This document shows, in pieces, positions 26,373 to 34,969 of a stretch of DNA of 64,000 bases; the stretch's first letter is position 1; every line of letters begins with the position of its first letter. The stretch covers positions 186,001 through 250,000 of the forward strand of contig NZ_ANAM01000001.1 of assembly GCF_000330705.1 (NCBI RefSeq). The letters run 5' to 3'. The position numbers were made by a program, and so were the translations under genes. This DNA is from Salinicoccus carnicancri Crm. GTDB lineage: Bacteria > Bacillota > Bacilli > Staphylococcales > Salinicoccaceae. Under the pieces are notes generated by a model, which had not been told where the DNA came from, did no database searches, and saw nothing but the letters and a program-made list of their open reading frames with translations.

Positions 26373-26396
26373 AAATTTAATGGGAGGTTTTATTTT

Positions 26397-27434
26397 ATGA
26401 TTATTCACGTAAAGCAGGGCGCACGGGAACAAGAGATTCAGGAGTTGACGGCAAATATTGAGGAGGCAGGTTTCGAGGTCCATCGTTCAGACGGTAAGAA
26501 CCGTACCATCATCGGGCTGATCGGCGATACTTCGAAAATTACAGAAAACGACATGAAGAGATTCCAGATAGTAGAGGATGCACACCGTATTTCGGCACCG
26601 TACAAAAAGGCGAATCGCCATTTTCATGAAGACGACAGCATAATCGATATAGATGGTGTGAAAGTAGGGGCTGAGAATTTCATGGTATGTGCTGGCCCAT
26701 GTTCAGTAGAGAATGAAGAAGATACGGTGGCTCTCGCAAAACGCCTGAAAGCTGCCGGAGCGAATACATTAAGAGGCGGTGCATTCAAACCGAGGACATC
26801 CCCTTATGCTTTCCAGGGACTTGGAGTTGAAGGCCTGCGCATTCTTCAGACTGCCAAGCAGGAAACAGGTCTGCCGGTAGTATCTGAGTTGATGTCAACG
26901 GAGTACCTCGATGATTTTGTCGAAATGGTGGATGTCATCCAGATCGGTGCACGCAATATGCAGAATTTCGACCTGCTGAAGGCAATAGGTAAGACGGATA
27001 AACCGGTCCTGTTGAAGCGCGGCATGTCAGCAACGATGAAAGAGTGGCTGATGTCCGCCGAGTACGTCATGGCGGGCGGAAATGAAAATGTCATCTTCTG
27101 TGAGCGCGGAATCCGTACATTTGAAACGGCAACAAGAAACACGCTCGATTTGCAGACAGTGCCGGTAATCCAGAAAGAATCCCACCTTCCCATAGTGATA
27201 GATCCATCCCATGCTGCGGGAATCAGACACATCATCCCTTCCATGGCGAAGGCAGCAGTGATGTCCGGTGCGAATGGCCTGCAGATAGAAGTGCACCAGG
27301 ATCCTGAAAATGCATGGAGTGACGGCCAGCAGTGCCTGACACCTGATGAGTTCGATGAACTGATGACAACCATCAACATGCTTCTTGAAATCGAGAAAAA
27401 GAAGACCGGTATGGAAGCGATCGTTCAGAAATAG
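26397..27434 (+). CDS. 3-deoxy-7-phosphoheptulonate synthase (DAHP synthase), type I-beta
   Basis: First step of the shikimate pathway: PEP plus erythrose 4-phosphate gives DAHP. Residues about 1-70 form a ferredoxin-like (ACT-like) regulatory domain as in the Thermotoga enzyme, known there to bind Tyr/Phe. The barrel follows, with the metal Cys in VCAGPCSVE (near residue 100), [20 protein letters not shown] and IDPSHAAG. The AUG at 26397 has GGGAGG upstream. Unlike B. subtilis AroA, it has no fused chorismate mutase; a separate one follows 20 bases later. Confidence 0.93.
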   Translation: MIIHVKQGAREQEIQELTANIEEAGFEVHRSDGKNRTIIGLIGDTSKITENDMKRFQIVEDAHRISAPYKKANRHFHEDDSIIDIDGVKVGAENFMVCAGPCSVENEEDTVALAKRLKAAGANTLRGGAFKPRTSPYAFQGLGVEGLRILQTAKQETGLPVVSELMSTEYLDDFVEMVDVIQIGARNMQNFDLLKAIGKTDKPVLLKRGMSATMKEWLMSAEYVMAGGNENVIFCERGIRTFETATRNTLDLQTVPVIQKESHLPIVIDPSHAAGIRHIIPSMAKAAVMSGANGLQIEVHQDPENAWSDGQQCLTPDEFDELMTTINMLLEIEKKKTGMEAIVQK

Positions 27435-27454
27435 GAATTGAAGGAGGGATGCCA

Positions 27455-27751
27455 ATGGAATCGCATGACAAACTCAGGACCAGGATTGATGACATCGACC
27501 GGGAACTTGTGGAGCTGTTTGAGGCCAGAATGCGTGTATCTTCGGAGATAGCGGAGTATAAACAGAAGAATGATATTCCAATCTTCGATGAAGCAAGGGA
27601 AGAGGAAGTCGTTGAGAAGAATGTGGGAAGACTGACAGACAAAACTCTGGAACGGCATGCAGATTCATTTTTCAGACATCTGATGGCACTCTCCAGGAAA
27701 AGACAGCATGAAAATCACAAAAATTACAAATCTCCCATTAACAATATATAG
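27455..27751 (+). CDS. Chorismate mutase, AroQ class
   Basis: Short all-helical protein (98 residues) that would turn chorismate into prephenate for Phe and Tyr. The first helix LRTRIDDIDRELVELFEARM and the following ISSEIAEYKQK-like stretch are the AroQ active-site helix pattern (Arg, Lys and Glu positions kept). GAAGGAGGG precedes; the AUG at 27455 is at better spacing than the one at 27449. Cotranscribed with DAHP synthase and ended by a terminator. Confidence 0.9.
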   Translation: MESHDKLRTRIDDIDRELVELFEARMRVSSEIAEYKQKNDIPIFDEAREEEVVEKNVGRLTDKTLERHADSFFRHLMALSRKRQHENHKNYKSPINNI

Positions 27752-27756
27752 TGAGG

Positions 27757-27782
27757 AAGCCGGGCCGAGCCCGGCTTTTTAA
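27757..27782 (+). terminator. Terminator of the DAHP synthase operon
   Basis: AAGCCGGGC / GCCCGGCTT with a CGA loop, followed by a T-run. Confidence 0.92.
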
Positions 27783-27790
27783 TATACAAA

Positions 27791-27837
27791 AACACCTTCG
27801 GACGGGTACATGGACATTGTACAGCAACGAAGGTGTT
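27791..27837 (-). terminator. Terminator of metYA
   Basis: AACACCTTCG / CGAAGGTGTT arms enclose an inner GTACA/TGTAC hairpin. On the minus strand the stem is followed by TTTGTATATT. Confidence 0.75.
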
Positions 27838-27866
27838 GTCATATCGGGGTATCTTTTTTCATTCTA

Positions 27867-28799
27867 TCATGGCCAGTGTTTCTGCTTTACCATATTCTCA
27901 AGGTCGTAATACGTATTCTGGTATGTTTCATTTATCCAATTGTTGAACAGTATATGGCCATGGCTTTTCCAGTTGAATACGGGATGGCGGGAGGATTCAT
28001 CCCCAGGGAAATAATTGTGGGGGAGGTCTATATGCTGACCGTCTGATATATCACGTTCGTATTCCTGTTTCAAAGTATCTCGTTCATATTCGAGATGGCC
28101 GAATATGAACAGATCCCTTCTCTCCTTTGATGCAGTGATGTCCGGTCCGAATTCGGGGTGTTCAGTAAGGACGTCGAGGTCCGGTGTATTTCTGAGAGCA
28201 TTCCAATCCACCGTTGTATGCCGTGATTGCGGAACGCTGTATATATCATCAAATCCCCGGAGCAGAGGATGATCCGGATAAATATTGCTGTATTCAAAAA
28301 TACCGAACAGCTTGGCGGGGAGTTCCTGTTTGCCAATGCCGAAATAGTGGTTTAGTGCAAACTGTGCACCCCAGCATATGAAGAAGCGGGAATATACATG
28401 GGTCTGTGCCCAGTTGATGATATCTTTTAATTCATCGATATAATCCACTTGTTCGTATTCCAGTTTTTCAACCGGCGCACCGGTGACGATCATACCGTCG
28501 AATTTCTGATTCCTGATTTCATCAAAGGAATTATAATATTTCTGAAGATGACTTGTCGGTGTGTTGCGGCTCCGGTGGGTGGACATATACAGGAATTCGA
28601 CATCAATCTGCAGAGGAGTATTTCCCAGGAGACGGAGGAGGTGCAGTTCGGTCTCCTCCTTTTTGGGCATAAGGTTCAATATGAGCATCCGGAGCGGACG
28701 GATGTCCTGGGTGTGCGCTCTAGACGCCCCAATGGTATAGACATCTTCTTTTTTGAGGAGCTCCCTTACAGGCAACCCCTCGATTACTTTAATAGGCAT
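27867..28799 (-). CDS. metA: Homoserine O-acyltransferase MetA
   Basis: Activates homoserine for methionine synthesis. The acyl-enzyme Cys lies in FICWGAQFALNHYFGI (near residue 142), followed by SVPQSRHT, and the His/Glu pair is in FGHLEYE. Its 310 residues are typical. Despite the historical name homoserine O-succinyltransferase, Firmicute MetA proteins usually use acetyl-CoA, and pairing with MetY supports acetyl. It begins one base after the metY stop, so both are under the SAM-I riboswitch. Confidence 0.94.
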   Translation of the reverse strand: MPIKVIEGLPVRELLKKEDVYTIGASRAHTQDIRPLRMLILNLMPKKEETELHLLRLLGNTPLQIDVEFLYMSTHRSRNTPTSHLQKYYNSFDEIRNQKFDGMIVTGAPVEKLEYEQVDYIDELKDIINWAQTHVYSRFFICWGAQFALNHYFGIGKQELPAKLFGIFEYSNIYPDHPLLRGFDDIYSVPQSRHTTVDWNALRNTPDLDVLTEHPEFGPDITASKERRDLFIFGHLEYERDTLKQEYERDISDGQHIDLPHNYFPGDESSRHPVFNWKSHGHILFNNWINETYQNTYYDLENMVKQKHWP

Positions 28800-30080
28800 T
28801 TATATCGCATCCAGACCTTTTCTTAGATCATCCAGAATGTCGTCGATGTGTTCCAAACCGACGGAAAGGCGCACTGTTTCAGGTTTTACTCCACCTTTTT
28901 GCTGCTCATCTTCCGTCAGCTGTGAGTGCGTCGTTGAAGCGGGGTGGATAACAAGTGATTTAGCATCCCCTACATTGGCAAGCATGGAGAAGAGCTCCAG
29001 TGATTCTATGAATTTTATGCCTGCATCATACCCGCCGCTGACACCGAATGTGAAAACTGCTCCGGCTCCTTTGGGAAGGTATTCCTTTTGCAGTTCATGG
29101 TACGGGCTGGATTGAAGTCCTGCATAATCGACCCATTCCACTTTTGCATGCTGCTCGAGGAATTCGGCCACCTTCTGTGAATTTTCAACATGGCGTTCCA
29201 TGCGCAGTGAGAGTGTTTCAATGCCCTGGGTCAGAAGGAAGGCATTGAATGGTGAAAGGGCGGCCCCTGTGTCACGGAGCAGAGTGGTCCTGATCTTGTA
29301 AGCAAGCGCCGCAGGACCAAATGCTTCTGTAAACACGAGACCATGATATGAAGGGTCCGGTTCCGTGAGTCCCGGAAACTTGCCGTTAGACCAGTCAAAG
29401 TTGCCGCCATCAACGATGACACCGCCGATGGAAGTTCCGTGGCCACCGAGGAATTTGGTGGCAGAGTGTACAACAACATGTGCGCCGTGCTCAATAGGCC
29501 GGCAGAGATAAGGGGTGGCGAAAGTATTGTCTACGATAAGGATGATGCCGTTATCATCTGCAATTTTGGCGAGTGCTTTGATGTCTTCTACGTTACCTTC
29601 AGGATTTCCGATGGTCTCGACGAATATCGCTTTAGTATTCTCCTTTATTTCACGTGAAACATTCTCCGGGTCTTTAGTGTCTGTGAGTGTGGTTTCTACG
29701 CCGAATTTTCTGAGTGTGTGTGTAAACAATGTGTGGGTGCCGCCGTACAGGCTGGATGTTGAAATGACATGGTCCCCGGCTATTGCAACAGCCTGCACGG
29801 CATAGGTGATTGCAGCCATACCCGATGCAACACCTACCCCTGCAACGCCGCCTTCAAGTTCTGCAACGCGTACTTCAAGTGCATTTGTTGTCGGGTTCAT
29901 AAGCCTTGTATATATATTTCCTGCATCTTTCAAACCGAACAGATCGGCTGCATGTTTGGTATCATCAAAAGTGTAGGATGTCGTCTGATAGATTGGAAGG
30001 GCACGTGAATTTGTAGCGGGGTCCACTTCCTGGCCGGAATGCAGTTGCTTGGTTTCAAAACGGAAATCTTCAGTCATCAT
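28800..30080 (-). CDS. metY: O-acetylhomoserine sulfhydrylase
   Basis: PLP enzyme making homocysteine directly from O-acetylhomoserine and sulfide. It is longer (about 426 residues) than MetI/MetC, as MetY proteins are, with extra loops such as [22 protein letters not shown]. The PLP lysine is in [13 protein letters not shown] (near residue 205), and [11 protein letters not shown] is typical. GGAGG lies just before the paired AUGs at 30080 and 30077; the AUG at 30092 overlaps that site and is not used. First gene of metY-metA. Confidence 0.94.
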   Translation of the reverse strand: MMTEDFRFETKQLHSGQEVDPATNSRALPIYQTTSYTFDDTKHAADLFGLKDAGNIYTRLMNPTTNALEVRVAELEGGVAGVGVASGMAAITYAVQAVAIAGDHVISTSSLYGGTHTLFTHTLRKFGVETTLTDTKDPENVSREIKENTKAIFVETIGNPEGNVEDIKALAKIADDNGIILIVDNTFATPYLCRPIEHGAHVVVHSATKFLGGHGTSIGGVIVDGGNFDWSNGKFPGLTEPDPSYHGLVFTEAFGPAALAYKIRTTLLRDTGAALSPFNAFLLTQGIETLSLRMERHVENSQKVAEFLEQHAKVEWVDYAGLQSSPYHELQKEYLPKGAGAVFTFGVSGGYDAGIKFIESLELFSMLANVGDAKSLVIHPASTTHSQLTEDEQQKGGVKPETVRLSVGLEHIDDILDDLRKGLDAI

Positions 30081-30105
30081 TAACGCCTCCATATAATTTT
30101 AAATA

Positions 30106-30244
30106 ATAAAAAAGAGCCTTCCTTTTTAAAGATAAGGAGACTCCCGTGTCACTCATCTTTCAGGAAAAAACCTGCTGGAGTTAGCACCTTACTGAAAAGG
30201 TTGCCGGGTTTCTCAGGGCCAGTCCCTCCACCGCTCTTGATAAG
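30106..30244 (-). promoter_or_regulatory. SAM-I (S-box) riboswitch controlling metYA
   Basis: On the minus strand the full S-box core reads in order: CTTATCAAGAGCGGTGGAGG, GGCCCTGAGAAACCCGGCAACC, AAGGTGCTAACTCCAGCA, and GAAAGATGAG. A terminator hairpin (GAGTCTCCTT with AAGGAAGGCTC) and a T6 run follow, 26 bases before metY. SAM should switch transcription off. Confidence 0.97.
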
Positions 30245-30349
30245 TAATTATTTAATTGAATATCATCTTACTAACTTCTTTCAGATTTGTCAAACACTTT
30301 TAAACATTAAGACAAATGAGTTTTGTGTAAGTTTACAGAGGGAGACGAT

Positions 30350-30619
30350 ATGGAAAATCTGGATTTTATAATCATTCTGCTCATGTTACTCGTAATAGTC
30401 CTGTTTATATTCAGCCGGGGAGTGCTGGCAAACATCAGGAAGTCTTCAACAAGAAAAGATCGTCTCGGTGAAATGATCAGGAAGGTTTGGGAGTATGACA
30501 GGCAAGGTAAAGGAAAGTATGAAACAATTGAGAAATTGATGCAGGATTTCAATCTCGGAAAGCGGGAAGCGGCATACCTGCTTGATAGAGCGATGAAAGA
30601 GAAGGAGGAAAACAGATGA
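30350..30619 (+). CDS. Small membrane-anchored protein upstream of the esterase
   Basis: An 89-residue protein with one N-terminal membrane helix (NLDFIIILLMLLVIVLFIF) and a charged cytosolic part ending in a helical AAYLLDRAMKEKEENR. AGGGAG precedes the AUG at 30350. Its stop overlaps the esterase start by four bases (ATGA), so the two are coupled. It occupies the place that secG has in many Firmicutes before the esterase, but it has one span, not two, and I do not recognise it as SecG. Confidence 0.72.
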   Translation: MENLDFIIILLMLLVIVLFIFSRGVLANIRKSSTRKDRLGEMIRKVWEYDRQGKGKYETIEKLMQDFNLGKREAAYLLDRAMKEKEENR

Positions 30620-31356
30620 AAATAACACAGCCTGACCCGGTATACCTGGAGGAGGGGGATAAAGCAGTCATTCTACTGCATTCCTTTACCGGTACTACAA
30701 GAGACATGAAAGAGCTTGGGGAATACCTGAATACGAACGGTTACGCAGTGTCCATACCGATATTTGAAGGTCATGGCATGGGGCCGGATGCCCTTGTTGA
30801 ATCAAGCCCTTCCGAATGGTGGGATAACGTTGTCGAAAGTTATGAAAAGCTGAAGGATGAAGGGTATGAAAGAATTTTCATCGCCGGTGTATCGCTCGGC
30901 GGTATATTGTCCCTGAAGGCGGCCTACTCACTGGACGATATAAATGGTGCTGTTGTGATGTCTGTACCGCAGGGCAAGGATATCGAAGACCTCAATAAGA
31001 GGGTGGTATCCTATACAGAAAATTTCATGGAATTCGTCGGCAGAAATGATGCAGAGATCGATGCGCGACTGAAGGAACTGGAAAGGGAACCCATGGCATC
31101 CCTGCCGGAATTTGAATCACTGATTGAGGAAGTGCACAGCAGGCTTGGCGAAATCACAGTGCCACTGGCAGTGAAATATGGCGGTAAGGATGCTCCATTG
31201 TATGAAGAGAGTGCAGATCATATATACGAAAATACTGGTTCAGAGGCGAAGGATATGAAAGTATATCCGAATACCGGTCATCTTATGACGAAAGGGAAGG
31301 ATAAAAAACTGCTGTTTAAAGATATACTGCATTTCCTGGATTCCATAGAAGCATAG
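30616..31356 (+). CDS. Carboxylesterase (Est30/YvaK type alpha/beta hydrolase)
   Basis: Hydrolyses short-chain esters; 246 residues. The nucleophile elbow is GVSLGG (Ser near residue 94), the oxyanion region is LLHSFTGTT near the start, the acid is in KYGGKDAPL (near 193), and the His is in NTGHLMT (near 223). This matches the Geobacillus Est30 family. Coupled by overlap to a small membrane protein. A terminator begins at its stop codon. Confidence 0.92.
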   Translation: MKITQPDPVYLEEGDKAVILLHSFTGTTRDMKELGEYLNTNGYAVSIPIFEGHGMGPDALVESSPSEWWDNVVESYEKLKDEGYERIFIAGVSLGGILSLKAAYSLDDINGAVVMSVPQGKDIEDLNKRVVSYTENFMEFVGRNDAEIDARLKELEREPMASLPEFESLIEEVHSRLGEITVPLAVKYGGKDAPLYEESADHIYENTGSEAKDMKVYPNTGHLMTKGKDKKLLFKDILHFLDSIEA

Positions 31357-31382
31357 CACTGCTGCAGGCAGTGCTATTTTTT
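31354..31382 (+). terminator. Terminator after the esterase
   Basis: TAGCACTGC / GCAGTGCTA stem using the stop codon, then T6. Confidence 0.9.
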
Positions 31383-31466
31383 AGTTTGATATTTGTAAAG
31401 TTTAGTAAAGAAGTGTACCATTAAATTATTATTTAAAAAATTCTAATTTCATACGGAGTGGTTATT

Positions 31467-32543
31467 TTGGCGAATGTTAAGGATGTCCTTAAAATAGGTT
31501 TTGCCTACACCGGTGTTGTGGTCGGGGCAGGCTTTTCCACCGGACAGGAGATTCTCCAATTCTTTACGAATAATGGTTATATCAGTATTATTGCTGTTCT
31601 TTTATCAGGATTCCTCATACTGTTCACGGGAAAATGGACGGCTGACGTAGGTTACGACCTCGAAGCCGAATCCCATGTGGATTCAATCATGAACACATTC
31701 GGCCCTTTCTTCGGCCGTCTCATAGATTACATACTGGCGTTTTTCCTTTACGGAGTGGCGGTCATAATGATTGCCGGAGCCGGATCTACCTTTTATGAAA
31801 GTTTCGGCACGCCTCCATGGCTGGGCTCACTCATACTTGTTATTGCTGTATATATCACATTGAATTTGAATTTCAATAAAATTGTAATCGCTTTAGGTGT
31901 TGTCACACCGTATCTTCTGGTGGTCGTCATCATCATCGCGCTGGTCACATATTTCAACTCTCCGATGCCTTTATCCGAAGCGGACCGGTTTGCAAAACCG
32001 GAGCTTACCGTCGACGGTGCCTGGTGGTGGGATGCAATCACCTACAGCGGATTCACCATCGCGGTTGCCTTCAGCTTCCTGACGATGATGGGCGCTGACT
32101 CCAAATCGCGCAAGGTGGCCGGCTATGGCGGTATCGCAGGCAGCATCATAATCCTTGTACTGATGCTTATGATCAATCTGGGGATACTGTCACGGCTTGA
32201 CGCTGTAAATGACGTCGAGCTGCCTATGCTTCTGCTGGGTGGCGAAATACATCCTGCACTCGGCATTCTGCTGGGCATAGCGATGCTGCTTGTCATCTAT
32301 AATACAGCTGTTGGGATGCTGTACCCATTCCTGATCAGGTTTCTTGCCCCCAAAAGCAGAGGTTACAGCATCCTCCTGCCCGTGTCGCTTGTTCTTGGGT
32401 ATATTCTGAGCTTTGCCGGCTTTGCGGATCTGGTGGGGACAGTCTATCCGGTCATGGGATATGTTGGACTTCTGCTGGGCGCCGGATTGTTCGTCAAATG
32501 GATTGCCCTTCTCGGCAATAAAAAGAACAGAACCAGAGTCTGA
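31467..32543 (+). CDS. YkvI-family membrane transporter-like protein
   Basis: Integral membrane protein of about 358 residues with roughly ten helices and a LeuT-like start (GFAYTGVVVGAGFSTGQEILQFF). B. subtilis YkvI is the closest family I recognise; its substrate is unknown. The UUG at 31467 is nine bases after CGGAG and is preferred over the GUG at 31458. It is convergent with the cysteine hydrolase gene, with only a weak hairpin between them. Confidence 0.8.
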   Translation: MANVKDVLKIGFAYTGVVVGAGFSTGQEILQFFTNNGYISIIAVLLSGFLILFTGKWTADVGYDLEAESHVDSIMNTFGPFFGRLIDYILAFFLYGVAVIMIAGAGSTFYESFGTPPWLGSLILVIAVYITLNLNFNKIVIALGVVTPYLLVVVIIIALVTYFNSPMPLSEADRFAKPELTVDGAWWWDAITYSGFTIAVAFSFLTMMGADSKSRKVAGYGGIAGSIIILVLMLMINLGILSRLDAVNDVELPMLLLGGEIHPALGILLGIAMLLVIYNTAVGMLYPFLIRFLAPKSRGYSILLPVSLVLGYILSFAGFADLVGTVYPVMGYVGLLLGAGLFVKWIALLGNKKNRTRV

Positions 32544-32568
32544 TCCGGGCACACCTTCCGGGTGTGAC

Positions 32569-33084
32569 TCATTTTATGGTTATGTGCATGTTGGAAAGTA
32601 TTTCAAGGGTCATATCATGGAGATACGAATTCGAGCTGGCGACAAGTCCTTTATCGATAGTGATATCTGCATGAGGAAATATATTCTGTATGACCATGAT
32701 ATTGGCGAGTATGCAAATATTTGTTTCGACCCCGACAAATTCAATGATGTGATTGGCTTCCACTTCCTCAATATATGTTTCCTGTATTTTCTTTGATTCC
32801 TCCGGCGGGATTCCGTAGAAGGTCTTTACGTATTCATCTCCGTATTTATCGAGAAGGGCAGAAAAGTCGGAATGGATTTCCTCATCAAACCGTATGCTCC
32901 CTGTTGTCCTGTTGCCATGCTCGAATTCGGGATAGAGATTCTTAGTGTAGATTATGGATTCATTCTCAGCAATCGCCTTTTGTATGCGTTCAGTTATCCC
33001 GGACTTTATCCGGGTCGTCCACTCACTGTAGCTTGAGCCGGATTCGTCAAATGTGTCATTCTGCAAATCTATGGCAATAAGCAT
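32569..33084 (-). CDS. Isochorismatase-family cysteine hydrolase
   Basis: Small alpha/beta hydrolase of 171 residues. The catalytic triad is visible: Asp in IDLQNDTF (near residue 10), Lys in YVKTFYG (near 87), and Cys in GVETNICILANIM (near 124). Family members act on isochorismate, nicotinamide or other amides; no siderophore or nicotinamidase context is seen, so the substrate stays open. Divergent from the guanidine locus. Confidence 0.85.
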   Translation of the reverse strand: MLIAIDLQNDTFDESGSSYSEWTTRIKSGITERIQKAIAENESIIYTKNLYPEFEHGNRTTGSIRFDEEIHSDFSALLDKYGDEYVKTFYGIPPEESKKIQETYIEEVEANHIIEFVGVETNICILANIMVIQNIFPHADITIDKGLVASSNSYLHDMTLEILSNMHITIK

Positions 33085-33186
33085 CTATATATCACTCCTG
33101 TTTATATGCGTTCTTAATATAAGGTACCCGTTATCTTGTATTTCTAAAGAAAATATATTAAGATGAAACTAAGTGAATACCAAATG

Positions 33187-33311
33187 TCCCCTAGGGTTCC
33201 GCTGCTTCTGCAGGCCAGGTCCGAGAGGGGGCTCATGGCATGCTGCCATGTCACGGAGGGAAAAAAGCCCGGGAGAGAATTATATTCTCATCCCGGGCTT
33301 TTTATATTATT
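33187..33311 (+). promoter_or_regulatory. Guanidine-I (ykkC) riboswitch
   Basis: The conserved core is present in order: CTAGGGTTCCG, GGTCCGAGAG, and CACGGAGGGAAAAAAGCCCGGGAGA. The GCCCGGGA then pairs with TCCCGGGC before a T-run, forming the expression-platform terminator. It lies directly ahead of the SMR pair. Guanidinium should relieve termination. Confidence 0.95.
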
Positions 33312-33324
33312 ATGGAGGGTCTTT

Positions 33325-33660
33325 ATGAATATGCAATGGATAAAAGTCGTCACTGCAAGCATCTTCGAAGTCGGCTGGGTCATCGGCCTGACCCATGCAG
33401 GCAGCTGGTATGAATGGGTTTTCACACTTGTCGCAATATACGCCAGTTTCTATCTGATGATCGACGCCGGGAAATACCTGCCGGTTGGTACAGTCTATGC
33501 AGTGTTCGTCGGTCTTGGGGCATTCGGCACAGTATTGTCTGAAATTATATTGTTCGGCGAGCCGTTCAGACCGCTGAAGATAATATTGATAGCGTTGATT
33601 CTTGCGGGTGTAATCGGACTTAAGATGGTCACGGATGACAACGAAAGTGAGGTACAGTAA
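33325..33660 (+). CDS. SMR-family guanidinium exporter subunit (YkkC-like)
   Basis: Four-helix small multidrug resistance protein of 111 residues. The proton/substrate Glu is in SIFEVGWVIGLTHA (near residue 13), and GTVYAVFVGLGAFGTVLSE is the helix-3 motif. The guanidine-I riboswitch ahead marks it as a guanidinium exporter. It pairs with the next gene, as YkkC with YkkD in B. subtilis. GGAGGG precedes the AUG at 33325; the frame from 33163 runs through the riboswitch and is not real. Confidence 0.9.
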   Translation: MNMQWIKVVTASIFEVGWVIGLTHAGSWYEWVFTLVAIYASFYLMIDAGKYLPVGTVYAVFVGLGAFGTVLSEIILFGEPFRPLKIILIALILAGVIGLKMVTDDNESEVQ

Positions 33661-33662
33661 TC

Positions 33663-33977
33663 ATGGCATGGTTCTCATTGGTCATTGCAGGATTGTTTGA
33701 GGTCACCGGTGTATTATCGATCAATAAACTTCACAGGGATAAAAATATTTCTTCGCTGCTGATATTGCTCACAAGCTTCGGTCTGTCTTTCCTGTTCCTT
33801 GCCTATGCGCTCCAGACATTGCCGATGGGGACTGCCTACGCAGTCTGGACAGGTATCGGTGCATCCGGCGGGGCGCTTCTGGGCATGTTCTTCTATGATG
33901 AATCCAGGGATTGGAAGCGGGTTGCATTCATCCTGCTCATCATTTTCGCAGTCGTCGGGCTGAAATTGATTTCATGA
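33663..33977 (+). CDS. SMR-family guanidinium exporter subunit (YkkD-like)
   Basis: Second SMR protein, 104 residues, four helices, with Glu in AGLFEVTGVLSINK and GTAYAVWTGIGASGGALLG. It begins two bases after the stop of its partner. The two different subunits likely form an antiparallel heterodimer. Its end overlaps by six bases the end of the convergent LysR gene. Confidence 0.9.
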   Translation: MAWFSLVIAGLFEVTGVLSINKLHRDKNISSLLILLTSFGLSFLFLAYALQTLPMGTAYAVWTGIGASGGALLGMFFYDESRDWKRVAFILLIIFAVVGLKLIS

Positions 33978-34868
33978 TTTGAAATGATGGGTTTCTATGC
34001 TGTCCTCATTGAACATATCAACCAGCGTGCGCGTACTTTTGGAATGGAATTTGACATCCGGAGTAAGCAGATGAAAATAACGGGAGAGCTCCGTGCTTTC
34101 CCGGTTTATGATCTTGAGAGAACCTGTTTTCAGCTCTTCTCCGATGGTGTGGTGTGAAAGCAGGGTAAGGCCGAGGCCGTTCGTCACGGAACTTTTTACA
34201 GCCTGGGTACTGCTCAGGGTGATGGTTTTTGGGCTGATGCCGAGTGAGGTGAACAGCTGATCCTGATAGCTTCTTGTGCCGGAACCATCTTCCCTGACAA
34301 TCCAGGTGGCCGCCCCGAGTGCTTTATCATCAAGGGAGTCCGGCATGTCACAGTTGCCTATGATATACATCCGGTCCCTGATAAGCCGGGTGATGTTGAG
34401 GTTTTTATCGGTCTCACGCTCTTCATCTTCTATGATACCGATATCCAGATCGTGCGAATTGACCATCCTGATGATTGACGATGAGTTGCTTATCGATACT
34501 TCAGGTTTGATTCGCGGATATTTTCCAATCAGCTGTGCAATGATTTTGGGAAGGATGTATTCGCCGTATGTATAACTGGCGCCGATGTGTACAGGGCCCC
34601 TGGACTCATTCTGCAGGTCCTGTATAAGATGCTGCATCCTTTCATCGATGCCGATCATCTCTTTGGCATAATGGTAATAGATTTCTCCGGCAGGATTCAA
34701 TCTGACCATTTTCCCTGATCTGTCGATGAGCGTGACGCCGAATTCCTCTTCCAGTTTCCTGATATATTTTGAGACGGCAGGCTGGGTCATATGCAGCGAT
34801 TCTGCGGCAAGGGTGAAACTTTTCTTATCGACGACCGTCACGAATACTTTAAGTGTCTGGTTTATCAT
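33972..34868 (-). CDS. LysR-family regulator (CysL-like) of the yeiH-type gene
   Basis: LysR regulator of about 298 residues. The HTH lies in KSFTLAAESLHMTQPAVSKYI near residues 18-38, and the effector domain opens with GPVHIGASYTYGEYILPKI. It is divergent from the YeiH-family gene, a pairing seen widely (CysL/YeiE types). It therefore probably activates that gene in response to a sulfur metabolite. The AUG at 34868 is seven bases from AAAGGGG and is preferred to 34874. Confidence 0.86.
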   Translation of the reverse strand: MINQTLKVFVTVVDKKSFTLAAESLHMTQPAVSKYIRKLEEEFGVTLIDRSGKMVRLNPAGEIYYHYAKEMIGIDERMQHLIQDLQNESRGPVHIGASYTYGEYILPKIIAQLIGKYPRIKPEVSISNSSSIIRMVNSHDLDIGIIEDEERETDKNLNITRLIRDRMYIIGNCDMPDSLDDKALGAATWIVREDGSGTRSYQDQLFTSLGISPKTITLSSTQAVKSSVTNGLGLTLLSHHTIGEELKTGSLKIINRESTELSRYFHLLTPDVKFHSKSTRTLVDMFNEDSIETHHFKS

Positions 34869-34969
34869 CTGCATGCCCCTTTCATAACTTAACGGTTATA
34901 GATGTCATTATTATATACTATTTAACTTATCTTTCATATGGCGCTATCATGAATTATGGAGGTGCTATT

